Numbered from the stretch's first letter, positions 1-8,500 are shown. The stretch: 18,669 bases of DNA from CAIWXH01 sp964555675 (GCA_964555675.1 CAZKTU010000121.1:1-18669), one strand, 5' to 3'. Program-made: numbers and translations. The notes: generated by a model not told the origin, from the sequence alone.

Positions 1-1154
1 CCCTGCTGCCCTTGCTGGCCGGCCTGGGCGATCTGCTCGCGGGCGTTCTGCACCTCCGAGAGGGACTGCTGGGTGCCCTGCTGATTGGCCATGCTCGCCT
101 GAGCCTGGCGCACGCTCTCGGCGGCCTGCTGGAGCTGCTGCGCCGCCTGCTGGGTATCGCCCTGCTGGAGCGCATTGGCCGCATTCTGGAGGTTCTGGGC
201 GGTCTGGGGATCGCTGGCGGCCATCTGGGCGGCCTGCTGGGCGAGCTGCTCGGCGAGCTGCTGGCGCTGCTCCTCGCTCATCTGCTCGAGCTGACGGGCG
301 AGATCCTCGAGCTCCTGGGCCGCCTGCTCGAGGCTGGGCCGCTGACTGGCCGGGCGCCCCGAGAGGGCCTCGAGGTTGCGGGCCATCTGCTCGAGGGCGG
401 CGCGGCGGGCGTCGCTATCGGGGTCGAGGCGCTGCTGGAGGCGGGCCTCGGCGGCCGAGAGGTCGGCCAGAGCCTCCTGCCGGTCGCCCTGGTTGCGGCG
501 CAGCTGCTCCTGGAGGGCCTGGATCTCGCGCAGCAGCGCCTCGCGGTCCTGCTGGGTGAGCTGGGCGTCATCGGTGATCTGCTGCTGGAGCTCGGCCATC
601 TGCTGCTCGGTCTGGGCCAGAGCCTCTTGCACGGCCTGGCGCTCGGCGATCACCTGGTCCTGGGGGTTGGGCAGGACGAAGAGCAGCAGAGCGGCGAGGG
701 CGAGGGGGGCGAGGGACCAGAGCAGGGGCCGGCGGGCCACCCGCAGGGGCAACTGCCCGGCCTTGAGGGCCTGGGCGACGAGGCCGGCATCCTCCTGCTG
801 GCGCTCGCTGACCAGGTCGTGGGCCTCGGACGAGTGAAGCTCGAGGGCCGTGGCGAGGCGCTCGCGCAGCCCGAGGATCAGGTCGACGCGCTGGGCGACC
901 CGCCGCGGCGGCAGGGGCCTGAAGAGGGCGTAGCCAAGCACGACCAGGACCCAGAGGATCAGGGGCAGCGCGGCCCAGAGCCGCAGGTTCGGGATAGGCA
1001 GCAGTCGACCGGCCACAGCGACCAGGGCCGTGCCCGTCGCGCCGATCCAGAAGCTGCGGCTCGCGAAGAGCAGCGTATCGCTAAGGCGCAGGCGCAAACC
1101 CAGAGGGCGCAGCTGCCGGCGCACGAGGTCGTATGAGTTCAGGGTCTGGGCCAT
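1..1154 (-). CDS. Gln-rich coiled-coil membrane protein, 3' part missing
   Basis: The reading frame is open from an ATG at 1154-1152 to the left edge (384 codons seen), so the C-terminus is missing. Residues 1-165 carry three hydrophobic segments at about 28-48, 58-78 and 143-161. A conserved-looking stretch (RVDLILGLRERLATALEL, from about residue 89) sits between the second and third. From about residue 165 onward the protein is almost wholly Gln/Ala/Leu/Glu heptad-like sequence, expected to form a long coiled coil outside the membrane. The N-terminal layout recalls DUF4175-like membrane proteins that often sit beside MoxR ATPases and von Willebrand factor proteins; that is a resemblance from memory, not a search result. 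The opposite strand is also open here but gives low-complexity Leu/Gly protein, a shadow of the Gln codons. A promoter-like pair lies at 1222-1250. Coding call is firm; function is unknown. Confidence 0.8.
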   Translation of the reverse strand, partial: MAQTLNSYDLVRRQLRPLGLRLRLSDTLLFASRSFWIGATGTALVAVAGRLLPIPNLRLWAALPLILWVLVVLGYALFRPLPPRRVAQRVDLILGLRERLATALELHSSEAHDLVSERQQEDAGLVAQALKAGQLPLRVARRPLLWSLAPLALAALLLFVLPNPQDQVIAERQAVQEALAQTEQQMAELQQQITDDAQLTQQDREALLREIQALQEQLRRNQGDRQEALADLSAAEARLQQRLDPDSDARRAALEQMARNLEALSGRPASQRPSLEQAAQELEDLARQLEQMSEEQRQQLAEQLAQQAAQMAASDPQTAQNLQNAANALQQGDTQQAAQQLQQAAESVRQAQASMANQQGTQQSLSEVQNAREQIAQAGQQGQQ

Positions 1155-1221
1155 CTGCCTGCCTTTCGGGACAACCGGCCATCGGCGACCGACGACGGCC
1201 GTCCCTCGCCGTCACCCGTCA

Positions 1222-1250
1222 ACAATAGCGACGCTCGCGCGGCCCGGCAA
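1222..1250 (-). promoter_or_regulatory. Candidate sigma-70 promoter for the coiled-coil gene
   Basis: Read on the minus strand, TTGCCG (1250-1245) and TATTGT (1227-1222) are separated by exactly 17 bases. Each matches four of six consensus positions. It lies 67 bases upstream of the ATG at 1154, within the 122-base gap after the zinc-ribbon gene. The match is modest and could be chance. Confidence 0.3.
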
Positions 1251-1276
1251 GTTCCACCGGCCGCTCGCCCGCGTCA

Positions 1277-1699
1277 CTACTCGGTCGTCTTCTTCCACAC
1301 ATGCTTCTCGACAATCTGGCGGGTCAGGCTCCCCTGGTCCCAGATCTCGACGACGCGCTGGCTGACAATGGTGACGACATCGGCCACAGGCGAGGCGCCC
1401 GGGGTCAGGGCCTCCTGGCCGGGGCGGGCTGCCAGGGCGGTGGTGGGCACGCCGACCCGCTCGGCGCGGCGCTTGAGCCAGGCGATGCCGGCCTCGGCGG
1501 CGACGGCGGCCAGACCGACCGCCACGGCCCTGCTCACCTGCTTGACCTGAGCGAGGGGGATGCTCTGGCCGGCGATGACGATAGCGTCTTCGCGGCGTGT
1601 GGCAAGGGCGTTGTGCTCGAGGGAGACGCCGCAGGCCCCGCAGTAGCGGTTCTCCATCGGATTGCCGTGCTGGCAGGCAGGGCAGATGCGCTCGACCAT
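1277..1699 (-). CDS. Small zinc-ribbon protein of unknown function
   Basis: A 140-residue protein starting at an ATG preceded by AAGGAG (1711-1706) at good distance. The N-terminus holds a four-cysteine zinc ribbon: CPAC at residues 6-9 and CGAC at residues 20-23. After it comes a short Ala/Val-rich segment at about 57-75 that is at best weakly membrane-like, then a linker. The C-terminus (about 105-140) is rich in Val, Ile and charged residues and ends in Lys/Thr/Glu. Zinc ribbons of this kind are common on bacterial membrane and regulatory proteins, so they say little about role. It has its own promoter-like sequence and lies behind the tat terminator, so it is probably transcribed separately from tatC. 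No specific function is claimed. Confidence 0.8.
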   Translation of the reverse strand: MVERICPACQHGNPMENRYCGACGVSLEHNALATRREDAIVIAGQSIPLAQVKQVSRAVAVGLAAVAAEAGIAWLKRRAERVGVPTTALAARPGQEALTPGASPVADVVTIVSQRVVEIWDQGSLTRQIVEKHVWKKTTE

Positions 1700-1745
1700 C
1701 GGTGGCTCCTTGAGCGGACGTGGGGGAAATACGCTGATCAGGGGC

Positions 1746-1775
1746 AGTATAGCACTGCGAAGCGGCGCGGCGCAA
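1746..1775 (-). promoter_or_regulatory. Promoter of the zinc-ribbon gene with overlapping inverted repeat
   Basis: On the minus strand, TTGCGC (1775-1770) and TATACT (1751-1746) are 18 bases apart. The -10 box matches five of six consensus bases. An inverted repeat, GCAGT (1744-1748) with ACTGC (1754-1758), flanks the -10 box and could be an operator. The -35 box falls in the tail of the preceding terminator. Confidence 0.42.
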
Positions 1776-1782
1776 ATAGCAA

Positions 1783-1802
1783 GGGCGCCCTGGCGGGCGC
1801 CC
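1783..1802 (-). terminator. Hairpin terminator of the tat operon
   Basis: Two perfect copies of the self-complementary GGGCGCCC (1783-1790 and 1795-1802) are separated by a 4-base loop, giving an 8-bp all-GC stem. On the minus strand it starts 11 bases beyond the tatC stop and is followed by a T-containing tract (TTGCTATTTG). The T tract is imperfect, but position and stem strength support termination of the tat transcript. Confidence 0.7.
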
Positions 1803-1813
1803 CTCAGGCGAGT

Positions 1814-2605
1814 CTAGCGTCGCTTCGGCACGAAGCGAGCCAGGATGACGCCGACCTCGTAGAGCAGGTACATGGGGACGGCCAGCAAGGCCAGGTTGAG
1901 GGGGTCGCCGGTGGGGGTGATCAAGGCGGCGATAATCACGACGGCCACCAGCGCGAAGCGCCGGTATTGCCCGAGCTGCGCTGCCGTGACCACGCCGAGG
2001 AAGGCCAGGACATAGATGATCACCGGCAGCTCGAAGACCACGCCGTTCATCAGCAGCAGGGTCGTGATCGTACTGAGGAAGTCCGAGAGGGTCGGCTGGG
2101 CCTGGATCAGCTCGGAGCCCGAGAAGCCAATCAGAAACCTGATCGCCGTGGGCACGGTGATAAACCAGCCGAAGAGCAGCCCGGAGACGAAGAAGAAGGT
2201 CACAAACGGCAGCGAGGCATAGAGCACGCGCCGCTCTTTGTCGGTCAGGCCGGGGACGATGAAGGCCAATAGCTGATAGACGATCACCGGCATCGCGCAG
2301 ATCACGCCGATCACCAGGGCCACCATCATATACTGGCTGAACTGCTCGGCGGTGTTCACCGCCTGGATGGGCGCATAGTTCGGATTGATCGGCGCAAAGG
2401 TCTTGATGATGATGTCGATCAGCTTGACCGGGCCAGTGGGCAAGACCAGCACCACACCGACGATCATGCCGAGGATCACGCCGATCCCGGCCCGAACGAG
2501 GCGGGTGCGCAGCTCGACCAGATGCTCGATCAACGTCATCGAGTGCTCGACCTCGGCGGCCGGGGGCGTCTCACCTGCTGTGGGGCGTGTGTCCTGAGTT
2601 ATCAC
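1814..2605 (-). CDS. tatC: Sec-independent protein translocase TatC
   Basis: A 263-residue, six-helix inner-membrane protein that binds twin-arginine signal peptides and, with TatA/B, moves folded proteins across the membrane. The cytoplasmic N-terminus has the family motif HLVELRTRL (28-36). VPGLTDKERR (117-126) follows the second helix. Glu31 and Glu124 align with the E. coli signal-peptide-binding residues Glu15 and Glu103. FELPV (191-195) and the C-terminal PTGDPLNLALLAVPMYLLYE (231-250) are also typical. Helices lie at about 36-56, 92-116, 131-153, 174-200, 215-230 and 236-256. The start is GTG at 2605 and overlaps the upstream tatA-type stop as GTGA, implying translational coupling. The first 20 residues are an extra acidic/Pro-rich tail. 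A hairpin terminator follows the stop. Confidence 0.96.
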   Translation of the reverse strand: MITQDTRPTAGETPPAAEVEHSMTLIEHLVELRTRLVRAGIGVILGMIVGVVLVLPTGPVKLIDIIIKTFAPINPNYAPIQAVNTAEQFSQYMMVALVIGVICAMPVIVYQLLAFIVPGLTDKERRVLYASLPFVTFFFVSGLLFGWFITVPTAIRFLIGFSGSELIQAQPTLSDFLSTITTLLLMNGVVFELPVIIYVLAFLGVVTAAQLGQYRRFALVAVVIIAALITPTGDPLNLALLAVPMYLLYEVGVILARFVPKRR

Positions 2606-3555
2606 CGCGACAGGCTCTCCTGCTCATTGACGGCTGCGTCGGGCTGCCAGTCGCCCCCAATCACGCCCTGGGCCTGCAGACCGCTGATCAGGGCCTGCAG
2701 ATCGGCGCTCAGACTCTCGATCTGCCGCAGCATCAGCCTGAGCTCATCGGCCGAGATGGCCGGCGCCGCGAGCGCGGGCGACTGGCCATTGCGCGACCCG
2801 GCCGCCGCCTCGGGCTGGGCTACCTCGGCGAGGGTCGGCCCATCGTCGTAGGAGGGCGCATCGTGCAGGCTGCGCCGACGCTGCTCGAGGTAGCTCAGCC
2901 GCTCGTCGCGCTGCTCGAAGACGGTAGTCGGCTCGGTCGCGGCCAGCCGATTGGGGCGGGTCGCCGCCTGAACGGTGCCCTCGGGTACGGGGCGGACCAG
3001 GGGGTCGGCCTCGCCGGGCGTCGGGTCGTCGATCACGTCGAAGAGCCCGCCCTCGGGCAGGGCGCCCTCCTCGCCATCGGGCGCATCCCAGGTTTTGGGC
3101 AGCTCAGCCCCGGCGGGCGTCGGGTCGTCGATCACGTCGAACAGCTCGCCCTCGGGCAGAGCGCCCTCCTCGACCTCGGGCTCGTCCCAGGTCTTTGGCT
3201 GCTCAGCCTCGGGCTTGGGCGGGGCCGCCCCGGCGGCGCCCTTGGACTGCTCGCGCAAACTCAGCATGGGGCGGAGCTCGTCGCGAATACTGTTGAGGTT
3301 AACCTCTTGGGAGATGTCGAGCTGCTTGCGCGTGCGCACGAGCTCGTCGCGCAGGCTGGCGATCTCCTGCTCGAACTCTGAGCGCACGTCATTGATCATC
3401 TTGAGCTCAGGCGACTGCTGCTGCCAGGCCAGGAAGCGCGCCACCTGCTTGCCTGCGAAACGCCCGACCTCGGGCAGGCGCTCGGGGCCGAAGACCACCA
3501 GGGCCAGGCCCGCGATCAGCAGGAACTCAAAGATGTGGATGTTGAAGATCTCCAT
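2602..3555 (-). CDS. TatA/TatB-type translocase subunit with long C-terminal tail
   Basis: The N-terminus (MEIFNIHIFEFLLIAGLALV, then FGPERLPEVGR) is the diagnostic TatA/B transmembrane helix, FGP hinge and start of the amphipathic helix. It forms the protein-conducting or TatC-partner element of the Tat system. I chose the ATG at 3555 over a GTG 15 bases upstream because GAAAGG (3566-3561) is well spaced to it and TatA proteins usually begin M-E-I/L. The product is about 317 residues, far longer than typical TatA (60-90) or TatB (about 170). After an amphipathic and coiled-coil region to about residue 105, it has an acidic Pro-rich tail with two near-identical 33-residue repeats, then a short C-terminal helix. 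As the only TatA/B gene visible, it cannot be assigned to TatA or TatB. It overlaps tatC by four bases. Confidence 0.9.
   Translation of the reverse strand: MEIFNIHIFEFLLIAGLALVVFGPERLPEVGRFAGKQVARFLAWQQQSPELKMINDVRSEFEQEIASLRDELVRTRKQLDISQEVNLNSIRDELRPMLSLREQSKGAAGAAPPKPEAEQPKTWDEPEVEEGALPEGELFDVIDDPTPAGAELPKTWDAPDGEEGALPEGGLFDVIDDPTPGEADPLVRPVPEGTVQAATRPNRLAATEPTTVFEQRDERLSYLEQRRRSLHDAPSYDDGPTLAEVAQPEAAAGSRNGQSPALAAPAISADELRLMLRQIESLSADLQALISGLQAQGVIGGDWQPDAAVNEQESLSR
3001..3198. repeat. Tandem 99-bp duplication inside the tatA-type gene
   Basis: Two adjacent in-frame 99-base units (3100-3198 and 3001-3099) encode 33-residue repeats that both start PKTWD, contain EEGALPEG and LFDVIDDPTP, and differ at only a few positions. 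The DNA is also nearly identical, for example the shared GTCGGGTCGTCGATCACGTC, which suggests a recent duplication. Confidence 0.9.
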
Positions 3556-3560
3556 GAGCG

Positions 3561-3566
3561 CCTTTC
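3561..3566 (-). promoter_or_regulatory. Ribosome binding site deciding the tatA-type start
   Basis: GAAAGG on the minus strand lies 5 bases before the ATG at 3555. The alternative GTG at 3570-3568 lies just upstream of this site and would leave it inside the gene. Confidence 0.55.
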
Positions 3567-3689
3567 GCACACCTCAGGCCCGTGACCACATCTTACCACG
3601 AACCGGCCCGCGCAAGGAACTCGCAACTCTGGCCGCCTAGCCATTCGGTTAGGGGTATGTAGCCTCTCGGGGTAGCGTGCAACAGCTGC

Positions 3690-3704
3690 AACAACGGTAT
3701 TGTT
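3690..3704. promoter_or_regulatory. Inverted repeat in the tat / sigma-factor divergent region
   Basis: AACAA (3690-3694) and TTGTT (3700-3704) form a perfect inverted repeat around a 5-base centre. It overlaps GGTATTGT (3697-3704), a possible -10 element 34 bases before the sigma-factor ATG. A nearby direct repeat GCAACA occurs twice. No convincing -35 box was found. It may be an operator or promoter part for the sigma gene; the evidence is positional only. Confidence 0.3.
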
Positions 3705-3738
3705 ACCATGCAGAATAGCGAATCAGTAAGGAGCCGCC

Positions 3739-4356
3739 ATGGATGCGCTTTACAGCATAGCCGCTGAACCGGCGCCCGACGCCTGCGCCAGCTTCGTCGA
3801 GGAGCCAGGCGCCGCGCCGACGCTCCCGTCCTTTGAGGCGATGGTCGAGCGCTACCAGGGCCAGCTTCTGGGGATCGCCTATCGTATTCTCGGCAACTGG
3901 CAGGACGCCGAGGACCTGGCCCAGGAGGCCCTGCTGAAGGCGCACCTGCGCATCGGCGACCTGGCGAACCCGGCCGCCCTCGGCCCATGGCTGCGGCGCC
4001 TGACGGTCAACGCCTGTCTCGACGCCCTGACCCGCCGGCAGCGCCGACCCTCGACCATCTCGCTCACCGCGCCCGACGACCAGGACGCCCCCGCCACCGA
4101 GCGCGCCCTCGCCGTGGGCTCGGCCGAGGAGGCCGCCGTCCGCGCCGAGGAGTGGCGCGACCTGCGCGCGACCCTGGCCGGCCTCGACCCCGGCGCCCGC
4201 GATGCCCTGGTCCTGCGCGAGGTCTACGGCTACAGTTACGCCGAGATCGCCACCATGCTCGACCTCGGCCTCAGCGCCGTGAAGATGCGCGTCCACCGGG
4301 CCCGCAACGCGGTGCAGCGCGCGATGAACGAGCGCCTCGCCACCTGGGCCGATTAG
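3739..4356 (+). CDS. ECF-family RNA polymerase sigma factor
   Basis: A 205-residue sigma-70 protein of the extracytoplasmic-function type, with only regions 2 and 4. It redirects RNA polymerase to a specific promoter set. Region 2 spans about 31-100 and includes the core-binding and -10 recognition segment (RILGNWQDAEDLAQEALLKA, 49-68). Region 4 spans about 141-195 and includes the helix-turn-helix (GYSYAEIATMLDLGLSAVKM, 164-183) that reads the -35 element. A 30-residue N-terminal extension precedes region 2. The ATG has AAGGAG at 3728-3733. No anti-sigma factor is adjacent: upstream genes are tat on the other strand, and downstream a diguanylate cyclase converges with a 22-base gap. Control may therefore come from a distant partner or from transcription. 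Confidence 0.93.
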   Translation: MDALYSIAAEPAPDACASFVEEPGAAPTLPSFEAMVERYQGQLLGIAYRILGNWQDAEDLAQEALLKAHLRIGDLANPAALGPWLRRLTVNACLDALTRRQRRPSTISLTAPDDQDAPATERALAVGSAEEAAVRAEEWRDLRATLAGLDPGARDALVLREVYGYSYAEIATMLDLGLSAVKMRVHRARNAVQRAMNERLATWAD

Positions 4357-4378
4357 GCCTTCTCCGCCGCCTGGGCCC

Positions 4379-5326
4379 CTACAGCGCGCCCCGCCGGGCC
4401 AGCGAGCCCGCGCCCACCACCCGATTGCGGCCGCGCTGCTTGGCGAGATAGAGCGCTGCGCTGGCCCGCATGAGCATCATGTCGCAGCTCACATCCTCGG
4501 GTTCGTTCGTCCCCACCCCAAAGCTGGCCGAGGTCATGACCGGCCCCGCCGTCGTCGCCCACGGCGCCGAGGTCAGGGCTTTGCGCATCCGGCGGGCCAT
4601 CCTGAGGCCGCCCGCATGGTCGGTGACCGGCAGGATGACCGCAAACTCCTCGCCCCCGTAGCGCCCGATCGTGTCGGTGATCCGGATCATCCGGCGCGCC
4701 ATGGTCGCCACCAGGCGCAGCACCTCATCCCCTACAGACGGCCCGTGCGTATCGTTGATCCGGCGAAAATGGTCGAGGTCGAAGAGTACCACGCTGAGCG
4801 GGTGCCCGTAGCGCTGGGCGCGCAGGAGCTCGTGCTCGGCGGCCTGCAGCAGGGCCGATCGGCTGTGGACCTGGGTCAGACCGTCGGTGCTCGTCGCCAG
4901 CTCGAGCTGCTCGCGCAGATCCTCTAGCTCCTGCTCGAGGCGCTTGCGCGCCGAGATGTCCTCGATCACGACGACCCGAAACCTGCCGCCCCCATCCTGC
5001 TGCAGCAGCGAGTTGGTGGCCTGCACCGCGACGTTGGTCCCGTCCTTGCGGCGCACCAGCCACTCGGCGGGGGGGTACAGGCTGCCCTCGAGCACGTCGC
5101 GGTGGATCTGCATGCCCAGCTCGCGAACCGTGGGCGGCAGGGTTATGGTAAACGCTTGGCCGAGGAGATCCTCCGGCTGATAGCCGTGGATAGCGCAGTA
5201 GGCCTTGTTGACCAGGATGTAGCGCCCAACCTCGTCAAAGACGCAGACGCCCGTCTCGATGTTTTCGCACAGTGCGCCGATGAGGGCGAGCGGGTCGAGG
5301 TCGGTGAGCAGCTCTTTGAGCAACAC
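4379..5326 (-). CDS. PAS-GGDEF diguanylate cyclase
   Basis: A 315-residue soluble protein that should make cyclic di-GMP from two GTP. An N-terminal PAS sensor domain (about 15-127, starting near ENIETGVCVFDEVGRYILVN) ends in a PAC-like segment (VVIEDISARKRLEQEL). A short coiled linker joins it to the GGDEF domain (about 145-305). The active-site loop is GGEEF (224-228). FDLDHF (182-187) is the metal-binding region. RITD (215-218) lies exactly five residues before GGEEF and fits the inhibitory I-site, so product feedback is expected. There are no membrane segments. The start is GTG at 5326 with GGAG (5337-5334) seven bases upstream. A TATAAT box lies about 100 bases upstream. Neighbouring polysaccharide genes make a link to matrix production plausible, but nothing here proves it. 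Confidence 0.94.
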   Translation of the reverse strand: MLLKELLTDLDPLALIGALCENIETGVCVFDEVGRYILVNKAYCAIHGYQPEDLLGQAFTITLPPTVRELGMQIHRDVLEGSLYPPAEWLVRRKDGTNVAVQATNSLLQQDGGGRFRVVVIEDISARKRLEQELEDLREQLELATSTDGLTQVHSRSALLQAAEHELLRAQRYGHPLSVVLFDLDHFRRINDTHGPSVGDEVLRLVATMARRMIRITDTIGRYGGEEFAVILPVTDHAGGLRMARRMRKALTSAPWATTAGPVMTSASFGVGTNEPEDVSCDMMLMRASAALYLAKQRGRNRVVGAGSLARRGAL

Positions 5327-5424
5327 GTGTGTGCTCCGGTATAGGTGCGATGTAAGCTCGATCGGGCCGGCGTCAGATGCTGCGCTGGGGTGCCAAACAA
5401 TGAAGGCACAAGGAACGTAACGCC

Positions 5425-5447
5425 ATTATAACAGCAAGGGTGCACCC
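5425..5447 (-). promoter_or_regulatory. TATAAT promoter box with adjacent palindrome, for the cyclase gene
   Basis: The minus strand carries a perfect TATAAT at 5430-5425. Just upstream, in the -10/-35 spacer, is the perfect 10-bp palindrome GGGTGCACCC (5438-5447). No good -35 match is present, so an activator or a palindrome-binding regulator may be needed. It lies in the 198-base divergent region between the cyclase and the protease, which contains no gene. Confidence 0.45.
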
Positions 5448-5479
5448 AGAAGTGTCGACGGGCCGGCCTGGACTGATAT

Positions 5480-5491
5480 GGTATTGTACAA
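5480..5491 (+). promoter_or_regulatory. GGTATTGT box and palindrome before the protease gene
   Basis: GGTATTGT (5480-5487) is identical to the box before the ECF sigma gene and lies at a similar distance (37 bases) from the start codon. It overlaps the perfect palindrome TTGTACAA (5484-5491). It may be a -10 element, but no matching -35 box is seen. Confidence 0.3.
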
Positions 5492-5524
5492 AAGCCGACC
5501 CCTGGCCCGCTCTCACGAGGTGCG

Positions 5525-8500
5525 ATGATGCCCCGAGCGCTCCTGGCCCTGCTTTTCGTAGCCGTCTGTGCCGCCGGTGCGGCGCCGGCAGGTTCAGCCC
5601 AGAGCGCCACACAGCGCCCGTGGCTCCTCGCCGTGCGCTCAGCGGGCGCGACGAAGGCCCCGCCCGATGAGCAGAGCGCCTACCTCGTCGTCCTGGCGGA
5701 GCCGCCCCTCGCGCGCGCCGCGAGCGACGGCCCGGGCGCGGCGCTCTCGCCCGCCGCCGCGGACCAACTTCGACGCCTCGACGAGGACCGCTCGGCGACC
5801 CTCGCCGCGATCAGCGCAGCCCTCGGGCGGCCCGCTCAGCCCCTGGCGACCTTCAGCTATGCCCTCAACGGCGTGTCCCTGACCCTCACCCCGGCCGAGG
5901 CCGCGGCCGTCGCCGCCCTCCCCGGGGTGCGCCTGGTGCAGCGGGACCAGCCCCTGCGGACACTCACCGATGTTGGGCCGGCCCGCATCGGCGCGGCCCA
6001 GGCCGACCTGCGCCCGGCCATCCTGTTCGCCCGCCTCGCAGGGCCGGCGGGCGCCGCAGGCCGCGCCGAGGCCGCCTACGACGCCGCCGCAGCTCGGCTC
6101 GCCATCACCGTGGCCGCCACGGGGCTCGACGGCCCGCCCACGGGGGCGCGCCTCGTGCTGCCCCGCCCCGGCCAGCCCGCCACAGCCGTCGCCGACCTGA
6201 CGCCGCTGCTCGCCGGCGACGCGCCCGCCTTCGCGGGGGCGATCACCCTTGGCGCAGCCCCGGGCCTGACGCCCGCCGCGGTCGAGGCCGCGTTGCTGGA
6301 CGGCAAGCTCGAGCTGCGGCTCGCCACGGCGGCGGCGCCGGGCGGGGCCCTGAGCGGGGCGCTGCTGCCCGCCCGCGGCGAGGGCGTGATCGCGGCCGTG
6401 ATCGACAGCGGGGTCAACCCCTTCAGCCCCTCGTTCGGCGCGCTGGACTCGGGCGGCGCGCCCCTGGCCAATCCCCTCGGCCCAGGCGTATACCGGGGCG
6501 TGTGCGACCCGGCCGACCTGCAGTACCGCTCGGACTTCCCGTGCAACAGCAGGCTGATCGGGGCCTATAGCTTCCTCGGCAGCAGCGGCAGGCCCGACCC
6601 CCAGGGCCGCCCGAGCCCCTTCGACGACGACGGCCACGGCAGCCACACGGCCGCGACCCTGGCCGGCAGCCTGGTCGGCACGGTCGACATCGGCGGCACG
6701 ACCCTCGGCCCTGTGGCGGGGGTCGCGCCCCACGCCGCCCTGATCGCCTATGACGTCTGCGCCGGGGGCGGCTGTTCGGTCAGAGCCTCGGTGGCCGCGA
6801 TCGACCAGGCCGTGGCCGATGGGGCCGCCGTGATCAACTACTCGATCGGCGCGCCCCCTCAGGACCCCTGGGGCGACGCGACCGCCCTGGCCATGCTCGG
6901 CGCCCTCGAGGCCGGCGTGCTGACCTCGGCCGCCGCCGGCAACGATGGTCCCGGCGCCGCCAGCGTCGGCTCGCCCGCCAATGCCCCCTGGGTCATGGCC
7001 GTCGGCGCAACCGCCCACGGGCGGCGGATCGCCCGGGTCCTGGCCGACTTCAGCGGCGGCGCCGGCCCGCCCCCGCCGCCCCTGATCGCCCAGGGGCTCG
7101 GCGCCGCGGCCATCCCCGCCGCTCCGATCGTCGCAGGGGCGACCCTCCCCAATATCTTCGGCCAGCCCAACTCGACCTGCCAGCCCTTCGATCGCGCGGT
7201 TCAGCTGGCGGGGGCGATCGTGGTCTGCCGCGTGAACGGCTTCGCCTTCTCGATGGCCTCGAGCGTGGCCCGCGCGGGCGGCGCGGCCCTGGTGGTCGTC
7301 TGGCCGCCCTTCGTCGGCCGCCAGCTGCCCCTGCAGTCCCTCGACGTCCCCACCGTCCACCTCGACGCGAACTCGGGCCAACTCTTGCTCGACTGGCTGG
7401 CCAGAGGCGCGGGCCATCGGGCCAGCCTGGGGGGCGCCGCCCGCGACATGGGCGGGCCCGACGATAGCGTCGCCACCTTCAGCTCGCGCGGGCCCGACCT
7501 GCTCAACCCCGACGCCCTCAAGCCCGACCTGGCCGCGCCCGGGCTGAATGTGCTCTCGGCCGACGCCGACTTCGACGCCGGCGGCGACGATTACCTCTTT
7601 CTGAGCGGGACCAGCATGGCCGCGCCCCACGCCGCCGGGGCGGTCGCCCTCTTGCGGCAGATCCACCCCGACTGGCGCCCCGGCGAGCTGCGCTCGGCCC
7701 TGATGACCACGGCACAGCCGGCGGCGACCCTGGCCGACGAGACCAGCCCGGCCACGGCCCACGACATCGGGGCGGGCCGACTGCGGGTCGACCTGGCCGC
7801 CAGGGCCGGCCTGCTACTCGACGAGAGCGGGGCGGCCTTCCGCGCCGCCGACCCGGCCCTGGGCGGCGACCCGGCCGCGCTCAACCTGCCCGGCCTCAGC
7901 CGCGCCATCTGTCTCGAGCAGTGTGTCTTCACCCGCACCGTGCGCAGCGCCCTCGGCGCGCCGGGCACCTGGGCGGCCCGCGCCGAGGCCGAGCCCGGCG
8001 TGAGTCTGGCGGTCAGCCCGCCCAGCTTCAGCCTGGCGCCCGGCGCGACCCAGACGCTCGTGATCACCGCCACCATCGCCCGCGAGGCCATGACCCCCGA
8101 GGGCATCTACCGCTTTGGCGCGGTGCTGCTCGAGGAGGCCCGCGGCCTAGCCCCGCCCACGCGTCTGCCCGCGGCGATCGGCGCCAGGGCCTCGGTGCTG
8201 CCCACGACGGTGTTCACTCGCACGACTGCGGCTACGGGGAGCCTGGTGGTGCCGGGACTACGCTCGGTCGCGGCCGCCGAGCTGACGGTGCGGCTCAATG
8301 GCCTGAGCCGGGGCGGGCTGCTGCGCCTCAACCTCGGCGAGGACCTGACGCCGACCGACCCCTTTGACGGCGGGCCGGGCATCTACAGCACGACCCTGCG
8401 TCTGCCAGCAGGCACGGCACGGTTATACGTGGCCGTCGAGCGCTCGACGTCGCCCGATATCGACCTGCTGATCTTCGCCGACGGCGAGGGCGGGCCGGCC

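Noticed and set aside
12..1136. Long plus-strand open frame (374 codons) at the left edge
   Set aside because: Low-complexity Leu/Gly product that mirrors the Gln/Ala-rich minus-strand gene; the minus frame gives realistic membrane and coiled-coil protein with a sensible start.
4357..4378. Terminator between the sigma and cyclase genes
   Set aside because: The 22-base gap has short GGCC repeats but no convincing stem with a T tract on either strand.
5639..7762. 707-codon minus-strand open frame inside the protease
   Set aside because: Gly/Arg/Ala-rich antisense shadow caused by GC-rich third positions; the plus frame has a full catalytic triad.
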